Below, piece after piece: positions 5,328 to 12,491 of a stretch of DNA of 20,656 bases. The stretch is from CAVYPR01 sp052145775. Lineage in GTDB: Bacteria; Actinomycetota; Acidimicrobiia; Acidimicrobiales; RAAP-2. A program made the position numbers and the translations under genes. The DNA is taken from NCBI GenBank assembly GCA_052145775.1, contig JBKQNY010000118.1, positions 1 to 20,656 of the forward strand, given 5' to 3'. The stretch's first letter is position 1. Every line of letters starts with the position of its first letter. A model generated the notes under the pieces. That model ran no database searches, was not told the DNA's origin, and saw nothing but the letters and a program-made list of their open reading frames with translations.

Positions 5328-7625
5328 TCAGCTCTTAAAGAGGAAGGCCTCCTCCTCGGGCTCGAGGAAGAGGCGGACCTCGTCTTGGAGGAGGCCGTGG
5401 GCCTCGAGCCGGGGGTCGCCGGCGGTCACCTCCTCGGCCACCTCGCGGGCGGCCTCGAGGAGGTCGCGGTCGCGCCGCAGATTGGCCAGGCGCAGGTCGC
5501 TGCGGCCCTTCTGGCGGGCGCCGAGGATGGTGCCCTCCCCGCGCAGCTCGAGGTCGACCTCGGCCAACTCGAAGCCGTCGGTGGTCCGCTCCATGGCGGC
5601 CAGCCGCGCCGCCGCCTCGGGGGTGGAGCCCTCGCCCAGCAGGAAGCACCAACTCGGCCACTGGCCGCGGCCCACCCGGCCGCGCAGCTGGTGAAGCTGG
5701 GCGATGCCGAAGCGGTCGGCGTCCTCGACCACCATGACCGTGGCCTCGGCCACGTCGACCCCCACCTCGACGACCGTCGTGGCCACCAGGACCTGGACCT
5801 CCCCTGAGCGGAAGGCGGCCATGGCCGCCCTCTTGTCGGCCGCGGCCATCTGGCCGTGGAGGAGGCCGAGCGACAACCCCGCGAGCTCGCCGTGGGCCAG
5901 CCGCTCGAGCTCCTCGGTGGCCGAGGCCGCCTCGAGGCGCTCGGACTCCTCCACCAGCGGGCAGACCACGTAGGCCCGGTGGCCGGCCGCCACCTCCGAG
6001 CGGACCCGTTCCCAGGCCCCGAGGGCCTCCATGGGGCCCCGGGCCCACGACGTGGTCACCGGGGTCCGGCCGGGGGGCATCTCGTCGAGGACGACCATGT
6101 CGAGGTCGCCGAAGAGCACCATGGCCGCGGTCCGCGGGATGGGGGTGGCCGTCATGACCAGCAGATCGGGGTCGGCCCCGGCCCCGGTGCCGGTGGCTGC
6201 GCCGGCCCCGACGGCCACCACCGAGTCGCGCCCCTTGTCCCGCAGCGCGGCGCGCTGCTCGACCCCGAAGCGGTGCTGCTCGTCGATGACCACCAGCCCC
6301 AGAGAGTGGAACCGCACGTCGTCGGTCAACAGCGCGTGGGTCCCGACCACCAGGTCGACCTGGCCCATTTTCAGCCCGGCGCGCAGGCGGGAGCGCTCGG
6401 CGGCGGTGGTGCGGTTGGTGAGCAGGGCGACCGACAGCGGCCGGCGGCCCTCCAGGCGGCCGGGGTCGTCCACGGTGAGGCCGGCGGTGAGCTCGCCGAC
6501 GGCCATGTGGTGCTGCTCGGCCAGGACCTCGGTGGGCACCATGAGGGCACCCTGGTGGCCCCCTTGGACCGCGGCCAACAGGGCGGCCACGGCCACCACC
6601 GTCTTGCCCGACCCCACGTCGCCCTGGAGGAGCCGGTGCATGGGGAGCGGCCCGGCCATCTCGGAGAAGATGGCGGCCAGGGCCCGGCGCTGGGCCCTGG
6701 TCAGCTCGAAGGGGAGGCCCAAGAGGAACCGGCGGACCAGGTCCGGCCCGTCGGCGGCCTCCTCGAGGGTGGCCTGGCCGCCGTCGGCGGTCGGCCCGGT
6801 GGCGTCGCGGGCCGAGACGGCGTGTCGGATGGCCCGGGCGTCCTGCTCGAGGGCCCGCCGGCGGAGCATCAGGGCCAGCTGCAGGCGGAACAGCTCGTCG
6901 AAGGCGAGCCGGCGGCGGGCCGGCACCGTGTCGACCAGTGTCTCGGGGAGGTGGGCGCCCCCGAAGGCCTCGGTCCGCCCGACGAGGCCGAGCCGAAGGC
7001 GCCAGGGTTCGGGCAGGGGGTCGGCGAAGGAGGGCACGCGCCTGAGGGCCTGGGCCACCCACTCGCCCACCTCCCAGCTGGAGAGGCCCACCTTGGCCGA
7101 GGCCGGGTAGACGGGGATGATCCGAAGCGTCCGGCGGGGGCCGGAGAAGGGCTCCTCGGTCGACACCAGCACGTCGACCACCGGGTTGGTCATCCGGCGG
7201 GTGCCGCGGTACTCCTCGAGCTTGCCGAAGAACAGCGCCTCGGTGCCGACCGCCAGCTGCTTCACCCGCCAGGGCTGGTTGAAGAAGGTCGCCGTCATCT
7301 CCCCGGTGGCGTCGGAGACCGCCGCCTCCACCAGGGCGCGCCCGTTGCGGGTGCGCCGGCCGTGGATCCGGTCGACCGTGGCCAGCACCACCGCCTGCTC
7401 CCCCAGGGCCAGGTCGGCGAGGTCGGCCTGCCGGCGGCGGTCGATGTAGCGGTAGGGGTAGGTGGTGAGCAGGTCGAAGACCGTGTCGACCCCCCAGTCG
7501 TGCAGGGCCGCCGCCTTCTTGGCCGGGAGCCCCCGCAGCCGCGTGACCGGGATGTCGGCCAGCTGGCGCAGCGTGCGGGGTCCGCCCTCCGTCGCCCCGG
7601 CCTCGCCGTCGGCGGGTCGGCTCAC
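5328..7625 (-). CDS. recG: ATP-dependent DNA helicase RecG
   Basis: Branch-migration helicase that remodels stalled forks and recombination intermediates. The 765 residues start with a wedge/OB region (RGLPAKKAAALHDWGVDTVFDLLTTYP style segment from about 30, RYIDRR at 59-64). Walker A GDVGSGKT is at 335-342, DEQH at 448-451, MTATPIPRT at 491-499, and the C-terminal helicase domain contains QLRGRVGRG. A Gly/Ala/Thr-rich insert of roughly a dozen residues lies near 470-484, between DEQH and MTATPIPRT. The GTG start lies 16 bases after the upstream kinase stop and has no obvious ribosome-binding site, so the exact start is moderately certain. The first 20 residues look unstructured. Confidence 0.97.
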   Translation of the reverse strand: MSRPADGEAGATEGGPRTLRQLADIPVTRLRGLPAKKAAALHDWGVDTVFDLLTTYPYRYIDRRRQADLADLALGEQAVVLATVDRIHGRRTRNGRALVEAAVSDATGEMTATFFNQPWRVKQLAVGTEALFFGKLEEYRGTRRMTNPVVDVLVSTEEPFSGPRRTLRIIPVYPASAKVGLSSWEVGEWVAQALRRVPSFADPLPEPWRLRLGLVGRTEAFGGAHLPETLVDTVPARRRLAFDELFRLQLALMLRRRALEQDARAIRHAVSARDATGPTADGGQATLEEAADGPDLVRRFLLGLPFELTRAQRRALAAIFSEMAGPLPMHRLLQGDVGSGKTVVAVAALLAAVQGGHQGALMVPTEVLAEQHHMAVGELTAGLTVDDPGRLEGRRPLSVALLTNRTTAAERSRLRAGLKMGQVDLVVGTHALLTDDVRFHSLGLVVIDEQHRFGVEQRAALRDKGRDSVVAVGAGAATGTGAGADPDLLVMTATPIPRTAAMVLFGDLDMVVLDEMPPGRTPVTTSWARGPMEALGAWERVRSEVAAGHRAYVVCPLVEESERLEAASATEELERLAHGELAGLSLGLLHGQMAAADKRAAMAAFRSGEVQVLVATTVVEVGVDVAEATVMVVEDADRFGIAQLHQLRGRVGRGQWPSWCFLLGEGSTPEAAARLAAMERTTDGFELAEVDLELRGEGTILGARQKGRSDLRLANLRRDRDLLEAAREVAEEVTAGDPRLEAHGLLQDEVRLFLEPEEEAFLFKS

Positions 7626-7641
7626 GGGCGGGCGGGGAGGG

Positions 7642-9297
7642 TCACTCGATGCCGAGGAGGTAGGGGTAGAGGGGCTGGCCGCCGTGGTGCACCTCGGTGG
7701 CCACGTCGGGGTGCTCGTCGTGCAGCCAGGTGGTGATGCGCCGGGTGTCCGCCGCCGTCGCCCCCTCCCCCTCGATCAGGGTGACCAGCTCGTGGGCGTC
7801 GGTGAGCAGCCGGTCCAAGAGGGCGAAGGCGGCCCCGGCGGCCGAGTCCGAGACCGAGACGACCGTGCCCCGCGAGATCCCGATCCAGTCGCCGGCCGAC
7901 ACGGGCCCGGCCTCGGTGACGGCGTCGCGCACGGCCTGGGTCACCTCGGCCGGCAGCACCCGCGACGACGACGCCCGCATGGCCGCCTCGTTCTCCTCCA
8001 CCCCGGCCGCGGGGTCGTAGGCGAGGAGGGCGGAGAAGCCTTCGACGATGCTCCCGGTGGGCACCACCCGGACCCGCTTCTTGGTGAGGGCGTCCACCTG
8101 CTCGGCCACCGGGCAGATGTTCTTGTTGTTGGGCAGGATGATCACCTGCTCGGAGCCCAGCTGCTCTGAGGCTTCGAGGATGTCGGCCGTGGACGGGTTC
8201 ATCGACTGGCCACCGCGCACCTGGTGGTGCACGCCGAGGGAGCGGAAGATCCGGCCGATCCCCTCCCCCGAGACCACGGCCACCACCCCGGTGGTGGGCG
8301 GCGGGCCGGCCGGCTCGTCGACCGAGATGCCCGCCCCCTCGCGCACCCATCGTTCCTCCTCCACCTGTTCGGCCAGGTCGGTCACCCGGATCTCGCGCGG
8401 CCGCCCCGCGTCCAGGCCGGCCTCGACCGCCGCCCCGATGTCGTCGGTATGGATGTGGCAGTTCCACAGGCCGTCGCCCCCGACCACGACGATCGAGTCC
8501 CCGACGCCCGCCCAGACCTCCTTGAAGTCGGCGATGGTGTCATCGGGGGCCTGGAGGAGGTACATGACCTCGTAGCGCAGGTCACCCACGCCCTCCTCGT
8601 CGCCGTGCCGGGCCCCTGTGCCGGCCACCGACAGCGCCCGCACCGGGGCGACCTCGGGCGGCTCGGGCAGCGGGCGGCCGTCGGCCACAAACAGGAGGGC
8701 GTCGAGGAGGAGGAGGTAGCCGGCGCCGCCGGCGTCGACCACGCCGGCCCGGGCCAGGGCCTCGAGCAGCTCGGGGGTCCGCTCCAGCGCCTCGGCCGCC
8801 CGGGTGCGGGCGCCCGCGACCACGGCGACCAGGTCACCGTCGTCGCGCCGGGCCGACTCGGCCCCGTCGCCGGCCGCCCGGGCGACGGTGAGGATGGTGC
8901 CCTCCACCGGTCGCACCACCGCCTGGTAGGCGAGGTCGCCCGCCGAGACCAGCCCCTCGGCCACCGCGTCCGGCCCCACCGCCGGCGCCTGGGCGAACCG
9001 CTCGGCCAGGCCCCGCAGCAGCTGGGAGAGGATCACCCCCGAGTTCCCCCGGGCCCCCATGAGCGACCCGTGGGCCACCGCCTTGCACACGTCGGCCATC
9101 TCGGCCGGCCGGCTCACCCGCTCAAGCTCGGCCGCCACGGCCTCGAGGGTGAGGGCCATGTTGGTGCCGGTGTCGCCGTCGGGGACCGGGTAGACGTTGA
9201 GCCGGTTGATGACCGCCTGGTGGCGCTTCAACCCGTCCCGGAAGGCGACCATGGCCGACGCCACGTCGTCCGCCGACAGTGCCGTCAGGGTGGCCAT
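7642..9297 (-). CDS. FakA/DhaL-type kinase (DAK2 domain plus C-terminal DegV-like domain)
   Basis: A 551-residue protein of the YloV/FakA family. The N-terminal DhaL-like nucleotide domain has NVYPVPDGDTGTNM (ending near 47), whose Asp residues bind Mg-ATP, and GSLMGARGNSGVI (77-89). The central domain has NCHIHTDD (279-286), matching the His-containing site of FakA. The C-terminal part has GGQSMNPST (362-370) and PNNKNI (389-394). In firmicutes FakA phosphorylates fatty acids held by FakB to make acyl-phosphates; whether this actinobacterial homologue does so is inference, and no fakB is in the window. The ATG at 9297 is chosen because conserved sequence begins there; the reading frame remains open far upstream but is antisense to rpmB and thiL. 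There is no Shine-Dalgarno; TAGCAT lies 8 bases upstream. Confidence 0.9.
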   Translation of the reverse strand: MATLTALSADDVASAMVAFRDGLKRHQAVINRLNVYPVPDGDTGTNMALTLEAVAAELERVSRPAEMADVCKAVAHGSLMGARGNSGVILSQLLRGLAERFAQAPAVGPDAVAEGLVSAGDLAYQAVVRPVEGTILTVARAAGDGAESARRDDGDLVAVVAGARTRAAEALERTPELLEALARAGVVDAGGAGYLLLLDALLFVADGRPLPEPPEVAPVRALSVAGTGARHGDEEGVGDLRYEVMYLLQAPDDTIADFKEVWAGVGDSIVVVGGDGLWNCHIHTDDIGAAVEAGLDAGRPREIRVTDLAEQVEEERWVREGAGISVDEPAGPPPTTGVVAVVSGEGIGRIFRSLGVHHQVRGGQSMNPSTADILEASEQLGSEQVIILPNNKNICPVAEQVDALTKKRVRVVPTGSIVEGFSALLAYDPAAGVEENEAAMRASSSRVLPAEVTQAVRDAVTEAGPVSAGDWIGISRGTVVSVSDSAAGAAFALLDRLLTDAHELVTLIEGEGATAADTRRITTWLHDEHPDVATEVHHGGQPLYPYLLGIE

Positions 9298-9311
9298 GCA
9301 CGGTGATGCTA
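9295..9311 (-). promoter_or_regulatory. Possible leaderless promoter of the FakA-like gene
   Basis: TAGCAT (TANNNT form) on the minus strand is followed by 8 bases and then the ATG. With no Shine-Dalgarno present, transcription may start at or near the ATG. It would be the head promoter of the long minus-strand block. It overlaps a possible plus-strand -10 element for rpmB. Confidence 0.4.
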
Positions 9312-9315
9312 ACCT
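9310..9315 (+). promoter_or_regulatory. Possible -10 element for rpmB
   Basis: TAACCT fits TANNNT in the 106-base divergent gap and would give a leader of about 80 bases before rpmB. No convincing -35 is visible, and it overlaps the opposing -10 candidate, so the two promoters might compete. Confidence 0.25.
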
Positions 9316-9403
9316 TTGCGCCGTTCCCGGCGGCCCTCCCGCGGCCGCCGTCTTCGACCGCTGCCGGGCCACCCCGGGCCGGTCCCCAGGAGGAAGAACA
9401 CCG

Positions 9404-9616
9404 ATGGCAGCGGTTTGCGAGCTCTGTGGCAAGAAGCCTTCGTTCGGGATGAGCCTCAGCCACTCCCACCGTCGCAACAAGCGCCGGTGGGACCCCAACA
9501 TCCAGCGCGTCCGCGCGCTGGTCGACGGCTCGCCCCGCCGCCTGCACGTCTGCACCTCGTGCATCCGGGCCGGCAAGGTGACCAAGCCCCCCCGACGGGT
9601 TCCCACCGCCGGCTGA
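9404..9616 (+). CDS. rpmB: 50S ribosomal protein L28
   Basis: A 70-residue basic ribosomal protein of the large subunit. It starts MAAVCELCGKKPSFGMSLSH, followed by SHRRNKRRWDPNIQRVR, the typical L28 core. Four cysteines (C5, C8, C50, C53) make it the zinc-binding (C+) form. The ATG at 9404 is preceded by a strong AGGAGG at 9388-9393. It is transcribed divergently from the FakA-like gene, a neighbourhood conserved in actinomycetes, and ends 16 bases from the convergent thiL stop. Confidence 0.97.
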   Translation: MAAVCELCGKKPSFGMSLSHSHRRNKRRWDPNIQRVRALVDGSPRRLHVCTSCIRAGKVTKPPRRVPTAG

Positions 9617-9638
9617 ACGCCCCCGCCGCGGCTCAGCC
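9611..9638. terminator. Hairpin spanning the rpmB and thiL stop codons
   Basis: GGCTGA (containing the rpmB TGA) and TCAGCC (containing the complement of the thiL TGA) form a 6-base stem around a 16-base GC-rich loop. It sits exactly between the convergent genes and could act as a bidirectional terminator. No T-run flanks it, and the stem is short. Confidence 0.35.
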
Positions 9639-10592
9639 CACGGCGTGCTCGAAACCCAGACGCCCGAGCGGCTCGCCCCCCAGCAGCCGCTCCCCGATCT
9701 CGGCGGTGCACCGCCCGATGACCATGGGCGGCCGGAGCCCCGCACCGACGAGGGCGGCCCCGAGCGCACCGGGGTCGGGCGTGGCCACCACCAGCTCGTA
9801 GTCCTCCCCTCCGCCGAGCGCCTCGTCGAGCCGGGCGCCCGGCGCCACCGGCACCGCGTCGAGCAGGAACCCCACCCCCGAGGCGTCGGCCAGGCGGTGC
9901 AGGTCGAGGGCCAGGCCGTCGGAGACGTCGATCATGGCGGTGGCCCCCGCCTCGGCGGCGAACCGGCCCTCGGCCAGGCGAGGGCGCGGGCGGCGGTGGG
10001 CCTCCACCAGGGGGCCGTCCCCCCGCCCCGAGCGCAGCAGCCGCAGCCCGGCCGCCGAACCCCCAAGCGGGCCGGTCACCACCAGCACGTCGCCCGCAGA
10101 CGCCCCGGCACGGGTCACCGGCGGCCGGCCGGCCTCGAGCACCCCGGTGACGGCCACCGACACCACCACCTGGGCGGCCCCCGACAGGTCTCCCCCCACC
10201 ACCGGGCAGTCCCAGGCGGCCGACGCCTCGGCCACGCCCTCGATCAGGGCGTCGAGGTCGGTGGCCGGCGGGGCGCAGATGGCGACCAGGGCATGGAGCG
10301 GTCGCGCCCCCATGGCCCCGATGTCGCTCACCGCGGCCGAGAGCGCCTTCCACCCGAGGTCGCCCAGGGTGACCAGCGAGAGGTCGGCGTGGACCCCTTC
10401 GACGACGGCGTCGGTGGCCAGCACCAGGGGTCCGCGGGGGGCCGCCACGACGGCCGCGTCGTCGCCGATCCACAGCTCGGTGTCGGGGGCGGGTCCCGTC
10501 GCCCGCCGCAGCGCGGCGGCGATCCGGCCGACGGCGGCCTCCTCCCCGCCACCGGTACGATCGGCAGCCGGCCTTGGTTTGGGAGCCGCCAC
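9633..10592 (-). CDS. thiL: Thiamine-monophosphate kinase
   Basis: Phosphorylates thiamine monophosphate to thiamine diphosphate, the active cofactor. The 319 residues from the GTG at 10592 match the family. ThiL marks include IGDDAAVV (42-49, Mg-ATP binding), ATDAVVEGVH (59-68), SDIGAMGARP (89-98), VVGGDLSG (131-138), IDVSDGLALDL (221-231) and GGEDYEL (261-267). The frame stays open upstream to 10850, but that extension is antisense to pckG and not ThiL-like. The GTG is therefore chosen, though its ribosome-binding site is weak. No other thiamine genes are nearby. A PurM-fold relative such as SelD is unlikely given the motif set. Confidence 0.93.
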   Translation of the reverse strand: MAAPKPRPAADRTGGGEEAAVGRIAAALRRATGPAPDTELWIGDDAAVVAAPRGPLVLATDAVVEGVHADLSLVTLGDLGWKALSAAVSDIGAMGARPLHALVAICAPPATDLDALIEGVAEASAAWDCPVVGGDLSGAAQVVVSVAVTGVLEAGRPPVTRAGASAGDVLVVTGPLGGSAAGLRLLRSGRGDGPLVEAHRRPRPRLAEGRFAAEAGATAMIDVSDGLALDLHRLADASGVGFLLDAVPVAPGARLDEALGGGEDYELVVATPDPGALGAALVGAGLRPPMVIGRCTAEIGERLLGGEPLGRLGFEHAVG

Positions 10593-10609
10593 GGCTTCAT
10601 GCCTACCAT
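10579..10609 (+). promoter_or_regulatory. Candidate pckG promoter
   Basis: TTGGGA (10579-10584) and TACCAT (10604-10609) are separated by 19 bases, on the strand leading into pckG, with a leader of about 60 bases to the ATG. It overlaps the first codons of thiL on the other strand. The spacing is longer than ideal, so this is tentative. Confidence 0.35.
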
Positions 10610-10677
10610 TGAGCGCTGCACACCGTGACGGCCCCGTGGCCCCCGTGCCCGCCGCCGGAGGAGGAAACGAACCGAAG

Positions 10678-12468
10678 ATGCCGCCCACCGCGCACAAGAG
10701 GTTGATCGACTGGGTGGAGGGGGTGGCCGCCCTCACCACGCCCGACCGGGTGGAGTGGTGCGACGGCTCGGCCGAGGAGTACGACCGGCTCTGCCAGCTC
10801 CTGGTGGACCACGGGACCTTCACCGCGCTGGAGGAGGCGAAGCGGCCCAACAGCTACTGGGCCCACTCCGACCCCGGCGACGTGGCCCGGGTGGAGGACC
10901 GGACGTTCATCTGCTCGGCGACCGAGGAGGATGCCGGTCCGACCAACAACTGGCGCGACCCCGCCGAGATGCGCCAGGAGCTCGCCGAGCTGTTCGCGGG
11001 GTCGATGAAGGGGCGGACCATGTACGTGGTCCCCTTCTCCATGGGCCCCTTGGGCTCACCGCTGGCCCACATCGGGGTCGAGATCACCGACTCCGCCTAC
11101 GTGGCGGTGTCGATGCGGATCATGACCCGCATGGGCACGGGCGCCCTCGAGGTCCTGGGCGACGACGGCGAGTTCATCCCGTGCCTGCACTCGGTGGGGG
11201 CCCCGCTCGAGCCGGGCCAGGACGACGTGCCCTGGCCGTGCGACGCCGAGAACAAGTACATCGTCCACTTCCCGGAGACCCGGGAGATCTGGTCCTACGG
11301 CTCGGGCTACGGCGGCAACGCCCTGCTCGGCAAGAAGTGCTTCGCCCTGCGCGTCGCCTCGGTGATGGCCCGGGACGACGGCTGGCTGGCCGAGCACATG
11401 CTGATCGTGAAGCTGACCTCGCCGGCCGGGGAGACCCGCTACGTGGCCGGCGCCTTCCCCTCGGCGTGCGGGAAGACCAACCTGGCCATGCTCATCCCGA
11501 CCCTGCCCGGCTGGAAGGTCGAGACGATCGGCGACGACATCTGCTGGATGCGCTTCCGCGAGGACGGCCGGCTCCACGCCATCAACCCCGAGTCGGGGTT
11601 CTTCGGGGTGGCCCCGGGCACCGGCTCCCACACCAACCCCAACGCCCTGTTCACCGTGGGGGCCAACTCGATCTTCACCAACACCGCCCTCACCGACGAC
11701 GGTGACGTGTGGTGGGAGGGGATGACCGACGAGCCCCCGGCCCACTGCACCGACTGGCGGGGCGGGGACTGGACCCCCGACTCGGGGACCCCGGCCGCCC
11801 ACCCCAACGCCCGGTTCACCGCCCCGGCCTCCCAGGACCCGGCCATCGCCGCCGAGTGGGAGGACCCCGCGGGGGTGCCCATCTCGGCCATCCTCTTCGG
11901 GGGGCGCCGGGCCTCGGTGGTGCCCCTCGTCTTCGAGTCCTTCGACTGGGGCCACGGCGTCTTCCTCGGCTCGATCATGGCCTCGGAGACCACGGCCGCC
12001 GCGGCCGGGGCCGTGGGGCATCTCCGTCGGGACCCCTTCGCCATGCTCCCGTTCTGCGGCTACAACATGGGCGACTACTTCGGCCACTGGCTGGCCCCCG
12101 GCCGGGGCGCCGACCCCGAGAAGCTGCCCCGGATCTTCTACGTCAACTGGTTCCGCAAGGACGCCGACGGCCGGTGGCTGTGGCCCGGCTACGGCGAGAA
12201 CTCGCGGGTGCTCGAATGGGTGTTCGAGCGGGTGAGCGGTCGGGGGGATGCCGTCGAGACCCCCATCGGCTGGGTCCCCGCCCCCGGGGCCATCGACCTC
12301 GAGGGCCTCGACGTCTCCAAGGAGGACATGGAGGAGCTCCTGCGGGTGGACGCCTCGGAGTGGCGGGCCGAGCTGCCCCTCATCCGGGCCCACTTCGACA
12401 CCTTCGGCGACCGCCTGCCCCCCGAGCTCGACGCCTCCCTCGCCGACCTGGAGCGCCGGGTCTGCTGA
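10678..12468 (+). CDS. pckG: Phosphoenolpyruvate carboxykinase (GTP)
   Basis: Interconverts oxaloacetate plus GTP with PEP, CO2 and GDP; the gateway between the TCA cycle and gluconeogenesis. The 596 residues match the GTP-dependent family. Visible are the substrate Arg71 in ARVEDRTFICS, NWRDP (91-95), the GGNALLGKKC metal-site Lys region near 219-220, H240 in AEHML, the P-loop AFPSACGKTN (259-268) with the reactive Cys264, and IGDDICW (284-290) carrying the metal-binding Asp. The C-terminal NWFRKD segment and WPGYGEN are also typical. A GGAGGAGG ribosome-binding site lies upstream, but with a spacing of about 13 bases to the ATG, longer than usual. It converges on an MFS transporter gene. 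Confidence 0.98.
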   Translation: MPPTAHKRLIDWVEGVAALTTPDRVEWCDGSAEEYDRLCQLLVDHGTFTALEEAKRPNSYWAHSDPGDVARVEDRTFICSATEEDAGPTNNWRDPAEMRQELAELFAGSMKGRTMYVVPFSMGPLGSPLAHIGVEITDSAYVAVSMRIMTRMGTGALEVLGDDGEFIPCLHSVGAPLEPGQDDVPWPCDAENKYIVHFPETREIWSYGSGYGGNALLGKKCFALRVASVMARDDGWLAEHMLIVKLTSPAGETRYVAGAFPSACGKTNLAMLIPTLPGWKVETIGDDICWMRFREDGRLHAINPESGFFGVAPGTGSHTNPNALFTVGANSIFTNTALTDDGDVWWEGMTDEPPAHCTDWRGGDWTPDSGTPAAHPNARFTAPASQDPAIAAEWEDPAGVPISAILFGGRRASVVPLVFESFDWGHGVFLGSIMASETTAAAAGAVGHLRRDPFAMLPFCGYNMGDYFGHWLAPGRGADPEKLPRIFYVNWFRKDADGRWLWPGYGENSRVLEWVFERVSGRGDAVETPIGWVPAPGAIDLEGLDVSKEDMEELLRVDASEWRAELPLIRAHFDTFGDRLPPELDASLADLERRVC

Positions 12469-12491
12469 CCCCGTGGCCCCCGGGCCTCAGC
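12464..12491. terminator. Hairpin spanning the pckG and MFS stop codons
   Basis: GCTGA at 12464-12468 (containing the pckG TGA) pairs with TCAGC at 12487-12491 (containing the complement of the MFS TGA). Inside, CCCG and CGGG can extend the structure. It mirrors the arrangement at rpmB/thiL and may be a bidirectional terminator. No T-run is present. Confidence 0.35.

Noticed and set aside
5856..7736. 626-codon plus-strand open frame over recG
   Set aside because: Antisense to recG, which has all helicase motifs. The translated product is low-complexity (Gly, His, Arg, Val-rich) with no recognisable domain, as expected from GC-rich codon bias.
9298..10473. Upstream extension of the FakA-like gene in the same frame
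   Set aside because: The extension is antisense to rpmB and in a different frame from thiL, and conserved FakA sequence starts only at the ATG at 9297.
10593..10850. Upstream extension of thiL
   Set aside because: Antisense to the pckG 5' end, and not ThiL-like.
11056..12393. 445-codon minus-strand open frame over pckG
   Set aside because: Antisense to a complete PEP carboxykinase; composition is typical of a shadow frame.
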